DNA from: Paenibacillus sp. LS1
GTDB lineage: Bacteria; Bacillota; Bacilli; Paenibacillales; Paenibacillaceae
Assembly (NCBI RefSeq): GCF_026013365.1
Contig: NZ_JAPDOE010000005.1
Coordinates: 62,001-126,000 of the forward strand
Length of the DNA: 64,000 bases
Reading direction: 5' to 3'
Part shown: one piece after another, positions 15,658 to 27,100 of the stretch
Numbering within the stretch: the first letter of the stretch is position 1
Layout: each line of letters starts with the position of its first letter
The notes under the pieces: model-generated
The model's input: the letters and a program-made list of their open reading frames with translations, nothing else
Database searches by the model: none
Told to the model about the DNA's origin: nothing
Made by a program: the position numbers and the translations under genes

Positions 15658-15744
15658 ATGGCTAACAAGCTACTTATAGCAGTTTGTTGGATTGTATCAT
15701 TTATCATACATACACTATTTGATCTGATAAGGGAGAGGATCTGA
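15658..15744 (+). CDS. 28-residue single-TM peptide coupled to the CoiA-like gene
   Basis: ATG 15658 has GAGAAGGG 7 bases upstream. The peptide is MANKLLIAVCWIVSFIIHTL plus FDLIRERI: a membrane helix with a charged tail. Its stop is one base before the ATG of the next gene, whose RBS lies inside this frame, so translation is probably coupled. It may be a leader peptide or a small membrane partner. Confidence 0.5.
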   Translation: MANKLLIAVCWIVSFIIHTLFDLIRERI

Positions 15745-15745
15745 A

Positions 15746-17050
15746 ATGGAGATAGCCAAGTTAGCTAATCAAGAGATTGATATTCTGAAAGAATGGTCCC
15801 ATCTAAGGAGCTGTGGACATTCCATAGATTCAGCGGTAGATACCCTCGAGCACAATTATCGAATACATTCTCAAAAGCATGGGTTTAGATGTAAGTGTTG
15901 CGATCAAGAGGTAACCATGGTATTACGTAAAGGTTCACCACATTTTCGTCATCAAGGAGAACGATGCCCAAGTGCAGATAATTATAAATCGTATATCAAC
16001 CGAGTTAATAACTATGAGACAAAGGAAATTCATAGTATCGGTCGTATTATTCTAAGAGTTTATCTGGAAGGACAGTTAAAAATTAAAGGGGTTACTGTTG
16101 AAGATGGTTACATGTATCGCACATTGCTAAAAATAGTCCCCGACTTTATTCTAACATTTCCAGACGGCCGGCAGTGGGCTATTGATTACGTGACTGGAAA
16201 GAAGCAAGATGACACTTACCGAAATTACATTAATAAAAGGACGAATACATACAAGGAATTTGGATTCAAGCCGGTTTATTTTATTGACTCTTCGTGGATA
16301 GCTGAACACCCCGACCATTCCATGATCACGCTCTATTTGGCAGAAAATCAGATGAGGGTAACAAGCTCAAAAGATCGAATGTGGACTAACTTTATTCAGG
16401 AGTACTATGACACCTTTGGGGAGGAGTTTGTGCATCGTGAATTATTTAAAACTTCAAGTATCAAGAAACTTGATCCGGTTCTTAATATCTATAGCCTAGC
16501 CTACGTCAATCCGAACGAAGGCTTAGCTTGGATTCAGCGGTTGATCCCCTATTCCAAAAAATTTGGTTATCATGTTTACAGGTCCACATTGTCACTGGAT
16601 CAAGTGACTACGTTATCTGCAGATATGGAAGAGTTTCAATGGTGGGATGAGAACGAAGATCAGGTCATGATTGATACGTTGAATCAGCTAAGTGCAGCAT
16701 TTGAAAATGAATATGAAATACCTCAAAACGAACCTGAAGCACCAATCTCATTAGGCGATAATTTTCAGGCTACAGCTATAGACTCTGTTAATGGATTTTA
16801 TTTGAAAGGGCAAGCCAATACGCCTTCTTCATCGGCACAAACTCTTGTGGAGCTAATCAATGAAAGTATGGATGTAACGATGGCTAAGGACCTGGTAGAA
16901 ATCATTAATAATCTCAAATCACAGATGAGTAGAGAAGACCTTGTTTTAATCCGAGCTGAAGCCCGTTCAGTTATGGGGAAGTTAAGTGAACATAGAAATC
17001 TCCCATGGGATTTAAGGGAGGTATTAATTGAAATTGCACTGATTACTTAA
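15746..17050 (+). CDS. CoiA-like zinc/nuclease-domain protein
   Basis: 434 residues. Residues 40-75 carry a CoiA-type zinc motif (RCKCCDQEVTMVLRKG, then PHFRHQGERCP). The following segment, PDFILTFPDGRQWAIDYVTGKK, resembles the D...(D/E)xK nuclease core that follows the zinc motif in competence protein CoiA. The C-terminal 220 residues have no match and end in a helical region. CoiA proteins act in DNA uptake or recombination; related proteins also occur on mobile elements. A second zinc protein of related type lies at 19890. Confidence 0.65.
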   Translation: MEIAKLANQEIDILKEWSHLRSCGHSIDSAVDTLEHNYRIHSQKHGFRCKCCDQEVTMVLRKGSPHFRHQGERCPSADNYKSYINRVNNYETKEIHSIGRIILRVYLEGQLKIKGVTVEDGYMYRTLLKIVPDFILTFPDGRQWAIDYVTGKKQDDTYRNYINKRTNTYKEFGFKPVYFIDSSWIAEHPDHSMITLYLAENQMRVTSSKDRMWTNFIQEYYDTFGEEFVHRELFKTSSIKKLDPVLNIYSLAYVNPNEGLAWIQRLIPYSKKFGYHVYRSTLSLDQVTTLSADMEEFQWWDENEDQVMIDTLNQLSAAFENEYEIPQNEPEAPISLGDNFQATAIDSVNGFYLKGQANTPSSSAQTLVELINESMDVTMAKDLVEIINNLKSQMSREDLVLIRAEARSVMGKLSEHRNLPWDLREVLIEIALIT

Positions 17051-17159
17051 TGAAGCGTCAATTAAAATAGGAGTAGGAGTCAGTGTTTCTGGTTTAATTT
17101 TATGAGTACCTAAATTTCGTTTTATGTACAATCTTAAAATAGAGAGGGAAGTTTAGAAA

Positions 17160-17759
17160 ATGAGCTGGGAAAGCAGTGAAACTCGTGAGCCGTGCAAATG
17201 TGGGAAGGGATTCATATTGAACACTACTCGGTCAGATGACTGGAATCGATTTGAATATAGCACAAGACTACAATGTGATGAATGTAGAAAAAAATATACT
17301 AAGTACGTTTATGAATATATAGATTCAGGTATGTCAGACCTTGCCACATGTTGGGTTGATAAGGAGCTGTATAGTTCTTTCAAGAAGAAAGAAACAGAAC
17401 TTAAAGAGTTTACGGAGCAAATCATTAAGGAATGTAACGAACATATGAGTAAAGCATATTTAACCAGATGGCTTGCAATTTTTAATGACGTTCCCAGAAC
17501 TAAGAAAGCTGTTTGGGAGTTGTTTAAAAAGTTTCGAATCACCGAATACAGCTACAAAACATTTTGTGCTTACACTGACAAAAAATACTTAACAGAATTA
17601 ATAGAGAGCAAAGTGGTATATGGAAACAGACACATCATCCTTCCAGCCATAGGAATTGAACATGATGATTTTTTAGACAATTGTCAAGATAAAGTGAAGG
17701 AATATCAAAAAACTAGAGACGATGCGAATAGAGAAATGATGAAAACTGCATTCAGATAA
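17160..17759 (+). CDS. zinc-ribbon protein of unknown function
   Basis: 199 residues; RBS GAGAGGGAAG before ATG. The N-terminus has two cysteine pairs (PCKCGKGFI and LQCDECRKKY) forming a zinc ribbon around residues 12-42. The remainder is helical and basic, with a possible HTH-like segment (VPRTKKAVWELFKKFRI). Unknown role; it sits in the run of zinc and DNA-related genes. Confidence 0.6.
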   Translation: MSWESSETREPCKCGKGFILNTTRSDDWNRFEYSTRLQCDECRKKYTKYVYEYIDSGMSDLATCWVDKELYSSFKKKETELKEFTEQIIKECNEHMSKAYLTRWLAIFNDVPRTKKAVWELFKKFRITEYSYKTFCAYTDKKYLTELIESKVVYGNRHIILPAIGIEHDDFLDNCQDKVKEYQKTRDDANREMMKTAFR

Positions 17760-17868
17760 AAGCGGGGTCTTATTGTTATATCTAAAATTTATTTGTAGTA
17801 TGGAGGAATAGTGGATGGTAAACTAAAAGTTAGAAGTTATTATCGATTTAAGGAGTGGAATAGCAAGA

Positions 17869-18303
17869 ATGATCAACTATCATCCGTTGAACTTCGAGCA
17901 ATCCGAAGAAGTTTATAATACATGTAAACAAAAAATTGAAGCCGGAGCTTGTTATAACAACATCTTCTCAGTAATGATGGCTTCCAAGACTAAATTAAAC
18001 TCGAAGCAATGGAGAATAGCTTATGGATATTATGCAGTGCAGGGAAACATAATGGCAAGGCACTGTTTTATAGTCAATGAGCAAGGCGAAGCCATCGACC
18101 CTACTCTATTGACGCATAAAAATCGGGTTTTAAATGAGGATGAGGAATATCAATCCTTCTACTTAATCGATAATTTAAACGAATATATAGAATTGATCAG
18201 TGATAGCTACTCCAACCCCGACTTGTTATCATCTTTAAAGGAAAAAGAACAGGAATTTTTCGAATGGGCACGTAGCAATGATAAAATTTTAATTGGGCAG
18301 TAA
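17869..18303 (+). CDS. hypothetical protein with possible Cys-His-Asp triad
   Basis: 144 residues; AAGGAGTGG upstream of ATG 17869. The motif series GACYNNIFSVM (Cys27-region), AYGYYAVQG, MARHCFIVNEQGEAIDPTLL (His, Asp) resembles small papain-like or transglutaminase-like proteins, where Cys, His and Asp line up in this order and spacing. This is only a pattern match. The C-terminus is an acidic helix. A terminator follows at once. Confidence 0.55.
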   Translation: MINYHPLNFEQSEEVYNTCKQKIEAGACYNNIFSVMMASKTKLNSKQWRIAYGYYAVQGNIMARHCFIVNEQGEAIDPTLLTHKNRVLNEDEEYQSFYLIDNLNEYIELISDSYSNPDLLSSLKEKEQEFFEWARSNDKILIGQ

Positions 18304-18320
18304 GTCATATGTCACCATTA

Positions 18321-18347
18321 CAAGTCGCTTTTAGCGGCTTTTTTATT
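18321..18347 (+). terminator. rho-independent terminator
   Basis: AAGTCGC and GCGGCTT pair (one G-T) and are followed by seven T. Confidence 0.75.
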
Positions 18348-18541
18348 TTAAACAAGAGAGTTTCTGTTCTCCCCAGCTGGAAGAACCCCACTGTTACTTC
18401 CTTTCTGATGTATGTCTTGCCTTCGAAAGTAACGAGAGTAAGATTTTTTTGATTTTGTTCATTACTAATACCTCTTCCGTTTATACAAGTAGTGAAATTA
18501 ATGCGTTTTCTAAGCTGGTTATTTACTTTGGGCTGGAAGTA

Positions 18542-18674
18542 AGTTGCTTATGTTAATCTCAAATTAATCTCAAATTGAGGATAGGTATCATAATTCATTC
18601 CGAAAAGTGATAAAACATATACATGAAGAAATAAGCAACTCGTATCCTTACAAGCGGCTTATTTCTTCATTTTT
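18542..18674 (+). promoter_or_regulatory. attenuator-like RNA structure
   Basis: A 14-bp perfect hairpin, ATGAAGAAATAAGC with its complement (18623-18636/18657-18670), is followed by TTTT. The upstream AGTTGCTTAT (18542-18551) is complementary to ATAAGCAACT (18631-18640), which overlaps the left arm of that hairpin. The two pairings exclude each other, as in attenuators. The tandem direct repeat TTAATCTCAAA lies between. No gene follows, so the regulated product is not evident. Nothing else was seen in 18348-18790. Confidence 0.4.
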
Positions 18675-18799
18675 GTATAACCATATAGAAAATGTTTTGA
18701 ACTTGTGTGGAAATAACGTTTAGCCCATTACAAGTGAAGGTGCATCACACTTGATTTTTTCAATAGAACCAAATGTTACGCAAGCATTACCGTTTGTTA

Positions 18800-18957
18800 C
18801 GCAAAAAGTTTCGTAGCAAGCGAAAACCCACCTCATAAGGTTGCTCGCCTGAAGGTGGGTTTCGCTTGAATAGCATTATTTAGTTCATGCGCGCCGTGGC
18901 AATCCACAGCCTTTCGGGTCCAAAGAGTCTTTACCGCTCCAACGGTAAAGGCTCTTT
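18800..18957 (-). ncRNA. antitoxin-type small RNA element, orphan copy 1
   Basis: First of three tandem copies. Read on the minus strand it has a stem around GCCTTTACCG/CGGTAAAGACTC, then GTGG/CCAC in GCTGTGGATTGCCACGGC, then a terminator AACCCACC...GGTGGGTTTT. A possible promoter (TTGAAA-16-TATATG) lies near 18990-19014. The order and sequence match the antisense RNA of the toxin locus at 38.9-39.2 kb, but no toxin ORF is present on the opposite strand here. Confidence 0.55.
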
Positions 18958-19109
18958 CTAGTATATGACCGAACCCGATCACCATATACTTCACACAAGC
19001 AATGTTTCAATTGATATACTACTGCGTGCTAATGGATTCAGTATAACATAGCACTGGAAAAAAGATAAATAGTGAAATACTGATTGAATTGAAAGCTTTA
19101 CCGTTGGTT

Positions 19110-19267
19110 ACGCAAAAAGTTTCGTAGCAAGCGAAACCCACCTCATAAGGTCGGAAGCCTGACGGTGGGTTTCGCTTGAATAACAGTATTTAATTCATGC
19201 GCGCCGTGGCAGTCCACAGCCTTTCGGGTCCAAAGAGTCTTTACCGTTGACGCGGTGAAGGCTCATT
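19110..19267 (-). ncRNA. antitoxin-type small RNA element, orphan copy 2
   Basis: About 90% identical to copy 1 by eye, including the terminator stem CCCACC/GGTGGG, the GCCGTGG-CCACAGCC hairpin and the upstream region with the CATATACT/AGTATATG repeat and the putative promoter near 19300-19330. No toxin ORF lies opposite. Confidence 0.55.
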
Positions 19268-19389
19268 TTTTAGTATATGGTCGAACCCGATCACCATATA
19301 CTTCACGCAAGCAATGTCTCAATTGATATACTACTGCGTGCTGATGTAGACATTATAACATAGCAATGAAAAAAAAGTTCCGTTGGTTG

Positions 19390-19552
19390 CACAGAAAGTT
19401 TCGTAGCAAGCAAAATCTACCTCATAAGGTTGGCGCCTGACGGTGGGTTTCGCTTGAATAGCAATTAGTTCACCCGCGCCGTGGTAAACCACAGCCTTTC
19501 GAGTCTAAAGAGCCTATACCGTTGATAACTCGGTAGCAGTATAAGTCTTTTT
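19390..19552 (-). ncRNA. antitoxin-type small RNA element, orphan copy 3 (more diverged)
   Basis: Same layout as copies 1 and 2, with mutations in the terminator stem (ATCTACC opposite GGTGGGT) and in the first stem. It appears to be decaying. The upstream promoter-like region shared by copies 1 and 2 is not clearly conserved. Apart from these three elements the 1.5-kb gap 18348-19880 holds no convincing gene. Confidence 0.45.
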
Positions 19553-19889
19553 TATTATAACACAGTTTGCAGAGATTTCTATAATTAAAGGTTAGGCTTT
19601 CATAGGATATACATGTGGTTTTATGCGGAGGTATCAAAAATAAATGGTATAATCATAATATTAAAATTGCACTGGATGTTGGCCAAAATATTAACTCTGG
19701 TACGATTGTCTAAACAACCACATTCTAATTGTTACTATCGTAAGTACTGTGCAGATCGTACCGTCATTTTATGGGTAGAATCTAATATCGTTGAAACGAC
19801 TTTAGGAAAATTGACGTGCGGTTTTATGCTGCTTATCTAATTGATTGATCCATTTCATACAAATTTAAAAAGAGGGCAAGGTGAAACAT

Positions 19890-20651
19890 ATGGTAAAGTA
19901 TGCTTACAAAGATAAGGCAAGGACAGTGAAAGTCTTAGCAAGAGAGGCTTTGAAAGAAGATAAAGGACGTCGATTCTACTGCCCTAATCATTTATGTGAT
20001 GCTGAAATGAAAATTGTTATTAAGGAAGGTGTTTCTGCATCTTTTTTCAGAGGGCAGGGGCACTTAGATGATTGCGTACATTACACAAGATCGAACAGTT
20101 TTAAACCCGGTATATTTAACGAACAAGCGTTTGACTTCAATAATGCTCTGATGTCTTTAACCCAAAAGGGAAGATCACAATCCAATCAACTAATCCCTAA
20201 TAATCACAGCAGTGGTCCTGCAGTAGACAAGCCTTTAAGAACCATTCGTCAAATTTATGACATGTGTACGTGGCACGACGATTGTTCTGATACATACAAC
20301 GGAATAATGGTGGGACACATGTTGCTTAATGATGAGAGTGCAATAATGTATACGAGTGGAGTCGAAGGTTGGCGATTGATTGAAGCCAAAAGAAAGCTTC
20401 CGCAATTCTATGTCCCAAAAAAAATGGAGATACATTTGATTGCACCGATAGCACAAAAGAAATACACTTTCATTCTAAAATTTGCTGATGCAAAATTATA
20501 TAGGGAGATTAAAGACTGGATATATGCCAATATGAATTACATATTCGTTGTAGCAGGAGACTGGGTTTCATCGAACCTTCCAAATGTTTTCACTGCCCAT
20601 ATATCAGCAAAAAAACAGATGACGATGATAAAGCAAGACAGATCTAAATAA
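19890..20651 (+). CDS. zinc-motif protein related to the CoiA N-terminal region
   Basis: 253 residues; ATG 19890 with CAAGGTG 7 bases upstream (GTG 19881 is an alternative start). Residues 25-65 show FYCPNHLCDAEMKIVIKEG, then SASFFRGQGHLDDCVHY, a Cys/His zinc arrangement like the CoiA-like protein at 15746. No nuclease core follows. The C-terminal 120 residues are beta-rich (MEIHLIAPIAQKKYTFILKF...NYIFVVAGDW). Possibly a nucleic-acid-binding accessory of the same system. Confidence 0.55.
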   Translation: MVKYAYKDKARTVKVLAREALKEDKGRRFYCPNHLCDAEMKIVIKEGVSASFFRGQGHLDDCVHYTRSNSFKPGIFNEQAFDFNNALMSLTQKGRSQSNQLIPNNHSSGPAVDKPLRTIRQIYDMCTWHDDCSDTYNGIMVGHMLLNDESAIMYTSGVEGWRLIEAKRKLPQFYVPKKMEIHLIAPIAQKKYTFILKFADAKLYREIKDWIYANMNYIFVVAGDWVSSNLPNVFTAHISAKKQMTMIKQDRSK

Positions 20652-20826
20652 TCTTAAAATTGGTGAGCTCGACAGAAAAATGAACACACTAAATGACTTC
20701 GACCTCACTAATAACACACCTTGTTACTGCCTTACTTATTCATGCAAAAATGGGTAAGTGTTAGTATGTTGATAGATAATATAATTAATGTTAAAGTTAC
20801 CTTAACTGAATAACTACAAATTGCGA

Positions 20827-20870
20827 AGCACGCGATTATCCTAACTTAGGGATAATGCGTGCTTTTTTTT
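20827..20870 (+). terminator. strong rho-independent terminator
   Basis: AAGCACGCGATTATCC pairs with GGGATAATGCGTGCTT (single mismatch region) around a short loop and is followed by T8. The 516-base gap 20652-21167 otherwise contains no gene I can support; a small untranslated transcript ending here is possible. Confidence 0.8.
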
Positions 20871-21167
20871 GTTTTGGTTATATTTTCAGGCAGCAGCAAA
20901 CGTTCTTCATAGTTTATCAATTGTCAGAAGTAGTAGGCGAATCGAGAGAGAGGCTAATAAAAGGGGGCATTTGTATCATAATGAGCGATGTTTCTTGTTA
21001 AAAATCTAGAAAAGGTATAGAAAGTATGATATGCGTATTTCACGTTCCAAATCAATATAAAAAAACAGATTGAGCATTCTCTTAAATCTAAGTCCAATAA
21101 CGGTTCTTTTTTCGCTTTCAATGAAATGCTTTAGAAAGAAATTAATGAGAAATAAGGAGAGTTTATT

Positions 21168-24100
21168 ATGATTCGTAGCTATCTGTACAAGTCTATCATT
21201 GTATTTTTATGTTTTATTATGATTGTTCCTACTATCGGGGCAACCAGCCTGTATGCAGCATATTCGTATCAATACGAAGCTTACAATGTTGTGAACGGCA
21301 GTAAAGGTGATTTTGTTTTCTCTACAAGTGCTACTGAGGGTACCTATCCAGATGATGGTATACACACAGATGGATACTGGTATGTCAAAGATTATTTAAC
21401 AAATACTGCACCTGTAGTAAATATTACATCATCTGGTGACAAAACTTTATACAACGATGGTGGAGAATTTAGTATATCAGGTACGGTTCAAGATGAAGAT
21501 AATGATCCTGTTAACATCATTGCATCTGTAGGTGGTGTATCAAAGTCTATAGAAATATCTGACACTCAAACTACTAAGAACTGGACTCTTACTTGGTCAG
21601 GGAAAGAGATACCTGTAGGCGTTTACGCTACTACAATGGTGTGGTTTGCTGATTATGGACCAGGTAGTGAATTGTATTATCAGGGTAAGCTGACCATACA
21701 GCAACAAATCTATTACTACTGGAGCAAATTTAGGGTAACTAAAACCCTACCTTACAGCTGGAGTACCTGGCAATTGAGCGGTCAAGGCCCTAATGTATCT
21801 GGGTTTTACACCGGGTTTACAGCAGATCCGGACATGAGAACATCAAAAGTTCAAGGTACCTATTTTTATCATTTAAGTGCCGAACAACCGGTAGGTTATA
21901 CCACTCACTTTAACGACCCTTATAACGTAATCAGGTATACCAGGATCAGTGACAGTGCATATCAGCAAGGAGATCTATACTGGAATCCTCAAGGCAGTCA
22001 GTCCACTAAAGGTTCTTTAATGGAAGCTAACATTAAGGCAACACAAAATACTTATCCTATAGATGGAGTGCATACCGACGGGTACTGGTACACCAGAATT
22101 GGTTTACTACCTAACACGAATCCAGTGATTACTGTAACCCAGTCAGGAAATAAGTCTATAAACTTAAAAGCGGGAAATGATACGTTCACTCTATCAGGTA
22201 CTGTCTCTGATGTAGATAATGATACCTTGTCCATATCAGCGAGCATAGGTGGGGTAGAGAAACAAGTAGTTGTAAGCCAAACTAAGGATGCTAAGGCTTG
22301 GTCTCTTGTCTGGCGTACATCCGAGTTTAGTAATAGTGGTACTTTCAGTAGGCCAGTAATTACCGTAGATGACGGTAAGGGCGGAGTTTCTACAGCAACA
22401 TACACAGGAAATCTAACCGTAAATACAAATGCTTTGTACTATTGGGATAAGTATAGTACCAAGAATCAAGTTAGTAGCTGGTCAATGCAAGAGGTAAACA
22501 GGGGGAATTATTTTATAGATTCTTTCTCTGGATATGACGGATATACTTTTGATAGGGATAAAGGTGAGTTCATAGGCACAGGGCAGTATGATATTTATCC
22601 CACGTACCCTACCTGGGCAGGAAGAGGAAAGTATAACATATACTACCGAGGAATGACCTATAATGTTGTAACTAATAGTGGTGTGGATTATATACGCTAT
22701 GAGATAGTACCTGCTGCATCAGTTAAAGTAAAAGATAAAATATCAGAAGCGAACATACTAGACATAGATAAAACCTATCCGGATGACGGAGTTCACTCAG
22801 ATGGGTTTTGGTACATTAAAAAATCTACCACAAATATGTCCCCTGTACTTGTAGTAGAGAATTCTGATCAAATGATCGGTACAGCGGCTAAGGAAATCAG
22901 CTTGAAGGGTAGCGCATTTGACTCAGATGGAGATCAAATTACTATTTCAGCAACCTTGAATGGAGTTACAAAATCAACCAGTCTTACGGGGTCAGGAGCT
23001 TGGCAACTTGATTGGTCGGTTAATGAGATTCCAGAAGGAACGTATACCAATATTAAAATTAGTGGAACTGATGGAAATCAAGGAACTGACACAATAACCT
23101 ACAATGGAAGAATCATATTTGATAAAGTAGCTCCTGGAAAGCCAGAGGTAACCTTATCTCATAACACATGGACAAACAAAGATGTGAAGCTGATAGCTAA
23201 GCATGGTGTCGATGTTGGTAGTGGTGCGAATTACACCGAATATACGAGAGACGGAGAAACATGGAACCAGTACAATGAACCTCTAATCATTGGGGATTCC
23301 GGAGAATGGACATACCAGTTCCGTACAACGGATAAGGCAGGTAATGTTGGCAAATCAAACGAAGTCACTGTGAGAGTCGATAAGCAAGCTCCCACAGCAC
23401 CGGTGATGAGCTTCTCTGAGGAATCCTATACACAAGATCCGGTGAAGATCACCCTGAAGGACGGAAAAGATGACCTGAGCGGTGTAGATCGGACCGAGGT
23501 TAAATTGGGGACAGGAAATTGGACAACATATAACGGGGAAATGAATGTCGATGAGGAAGGACAAACGGATGTATGGGCCCGGACGATTGATGTCGCGGGT
23601 AATATCAGTCCTGAAGCAGCTGCAAAGGTCCTCATCGATCGCACTGCACCCACAGAACCAAGTTATACTCTCTCAGAAAGTCATTGGACAAATAAAGACG
23701 TGACATTCCACTTGAATGGTAGTCAAGACGCATCGGATGTATATTACGAGTACAAGATTGGTGATAGTCCTTACACTACGGGTGACAGTGGCTCCGTTAC
23801 AGAATCAGGTGAGCATACAATTACAGCACGCGCCGTGGATGCAGTAGGGCTGATGAGTCCGGAGATTAAATTCGATATCAGAATTGACAAGGAACTACCT
23901 GATGTGGATTTTGCACCTAATGGACTGCAATGGTCCATGCAGGGTACCGATGTTCAAATTAAGGCATCTGATAGGTTGTCAGGTGTGATTGAACCGGTAT
24001 ATGTGGAGATTAGTCAAAGCGAACAACCGAGTGAAGCATGGCAGGTAATGCCAGACACCGGTAAAGTGGCCATAGATGACAAAGAGGGTACTTGGTATGT

Positions 24101-27100
24101 GCACACAAAAGTGACGGACAAAGCTGGAAATATTGGTATGGGTACATCCAACCCATATCAAGTACAGATGGCACCCGATGAACCAACACTGGAAGCAACA
24201 GCGATCAGTGCTTCTGAAGTCAAACTAAGCTGGGATCTACCTGGCGGAAAACGATACACATCAGGCTACACGTATACCATCAAAAACATGATTACCGGTA
24301 CAGAGAAGATATTGGAATATCCAGTTCATGAATACGTGGACCAGCAGCTGCAAGGTGGTCAAGTTTATAACTATCAGCTGACGATTCGAAACCATGTCGG
24401 ATCAGTGGAGACTCAAGCCTCAGCATTAACATATCCAGGTAGTCCTGGTGTCGATATCAGTCCTGTCTTTCGGACACCAGGAGAAATGTTGATCAACATT
24501 TCTCCTGTACCGACTGCAACCGATTATCGCCTGAAGTTGATTGATAAACAAGGTCAAATTCTAGAAAACGGATTAGTTGCAAGCACTCAAAAAGCATTAA
24601 CTGGACTAATTCCAGGAAGCAGCTACACGGTTCATGTATCAGCAATTAATGATAGTGGTGAGGGCTTGGCTACAAGTGTCGGATTTTTAACTCTTCCGGA
24701 AACGCCAACCGGGTTTACAGCAATCGAGATTAAAGAAGATAGCGTAAATACAGAGTGGCAGAGCGTTACCACGGCAACCTATTATGATCTTTACCGGAAT
24801 AACGAGCTTTTGCATAACGGTGGCGATCTAAACTATAAAGATACTGGCTTAACCCCTGGAACAGAGTATGAATACGTAGTGGCAGCTGGAAATGAAACGG
24901 GTGAAGGTGATGTCTCGGAACCTTTGAATGTAATGACCTTGCCTGAACAGGATAACTCCCTACAAGTGCTCGGTTTTAGTACAACAGGATTCACAGCTCA
25001 ATGGAACGGCGTACCAAGCGGAATCAAGTATCACCTTCAGGTGTATGATCTCGAACAAAATCTTGTTGCCGAGTATCAAGGTCCAAATCTGGAATATACG
25101 GCTTCAGGACTTGAACCAGGAAAGGAATACAGCGTATCACTGGTAGCTTTCAATCGAACAGGTGCAGGAAAAGCGAAAATTGTAAGGACAGTGACATTAC
25201 CGAGTAATGTTGAATCTGTACAAGTTACTGGAATTGGAGAAACGGAAGCGGAATTCAACATTTCATCCGTGACAGGTGCAACCCATTATAAAATTGATCT
25301 GAATGGAGAAGAATTCCTGACGAATGATCTCAACTATGTTTTGTCACCGCTTCAAGGTAGCACTGTATATAGCGGGACCGTACAAGCTGGTAATAGCTCC
25401 GGTTGGAGTGAACCGACAGCATTCAGCTTCTTGACTAAACCGGTGCGACCAGCATTACTGACGGTGAAGACTTTCAGTGAAACGGGGATGACATTAACCT
25501 GGGAAGAAGATAAAACGGCGTCTCGCTACTGGATCACGGATGAGCAAGGTAATAGAACGGATGTAACAGAATCGGAGTTATACGTTGCGGACTTGCAACC
25601 AGGGTCAGAATACCGCTTTAAAGTAGCAACCGAAAATGCGACTGGCATAGGTTCTGAATCTGAGATCGTGTGGAGTACCCGAACCGAAGCGCCAGAACTA
25701 GAACGAGTGGATGTACAAAATTCAGATGCAACAGTGAGTTGGACTGAACCCCAGGGGGCATTGCGATACGAGATTACAGATAAAGCAACAGGTCAAGTGT
25801 ATTACAGTGGATCGGAACCCGTTGCACACCTTACGCAGTTGCAAGTGGGATATGTGTATAATTTAACGTTATCCGCATTCAATAAAACGGACCACGCGTC
25901 AAAAGGTGTACTTGTGAAACTGGTGACTCGAGCTGAACTGAACAATAGCAATGTCAAAATTACTAATGTTAAGTCTCACTCCGTAACAATGGAGATCGAG
26001 ACAGCAGGACAGGAAATCCAGGAGTACGTCATTTTACGAAATGGCGTAAAAATTACGAAGGTAGAAGCAGGAAGCCAAGTGAGTTATACAGACACTGAGG
26101 TGGAACCAGGTAAGACATATGAGTATGAGATCGTGCCAGTAAATGAGGGCGGCGAAGGAAAAGGCGTTAAACTGACTACATTAACGGCAACGAAACCCGT
26201 GTCAGCTCCAGATGTGAAATCAGGGGATGGTTGGGCAGAAATTAGTTTCCAAGCCGTAGAGCAAGCAAATGAGTATGTGGTTCTGGATAAGAATGGAACC
26301 GAATTATGGCGTGGAGATACCTTGCCTATCCGTCTGGAAGGGCTAGAACTAGGAACAAAAACTATTTTGAACATCGTGACAGAGAATGCAGCAGGGTATC
26401 CATCAGCACCGGTGTCAGTCCCTGTGTGGACCCTACCATCAGTGCCTATGGGTATTGAGTCTAGTGCTTCAGAGAGATCCATTACGCTCAACTTCAGCAC
26501 TGTGTTGAGTACAGAAGGCTTAACTGAATTTGTGATTTATAAAGCTGGGAAGGAAGTCGGACGTGTAGGTGCTGGAGAAAAATCGTGGACAGATAAAAAT
26601 CTTACACCTAATACCAAGCATATGTACGAAGTGAGGGCTGTAAATCTTGGAGGAGAGAGTACGAAGGGGATAAAAGTGGAACAAACCACGAAACAGGAAC
26701 AACCTGTAAATCCAGGTAGTCCTTCAGCTCCAACCCCGCCGTCAAATCATGATAAAGATTCAGACAAGCCTGAAAATGACAAACCTGATGATGTTAAAGG
26801 AGATCAACAGGTTAATGATAAGTCTAGACCGGTATCAGGTGTGTTTAAAGATGTGTCCGGTTCAAGTTTTGCTAAGAATGAAATTGAAACCTTAGCGAAA
26901 GATGGTGTCATTAAAGGGATCAGCACAAATGCATTTGCTCCGAATAAACAAATCACACGTATAGAATTTGCAGCTTTAATTGTGCGTGTCCTAAACGCCA
27001 GTCCTGATGAATCCATCACAATGCCGTTCCATGATGTTAAAGATACAGCATGGTATAGAACAGAACTAAATGCAGCTATTGTTAATGGTATTGCAAAAGG

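Noticed and set aside
18793..19560. CRISPR array
   Set aside because: The repeats are about 160-300 bp, only three copies, with internal hairpins and terminators; there are no short regular repeats with unique spacers and no cas genes.
19613..19840. 75-codon + strand ORF after the RNA array
   Set aside because: No RBS, poor protein character (many Cys, Trp, Lys clusters), and other frames look equally plausible.
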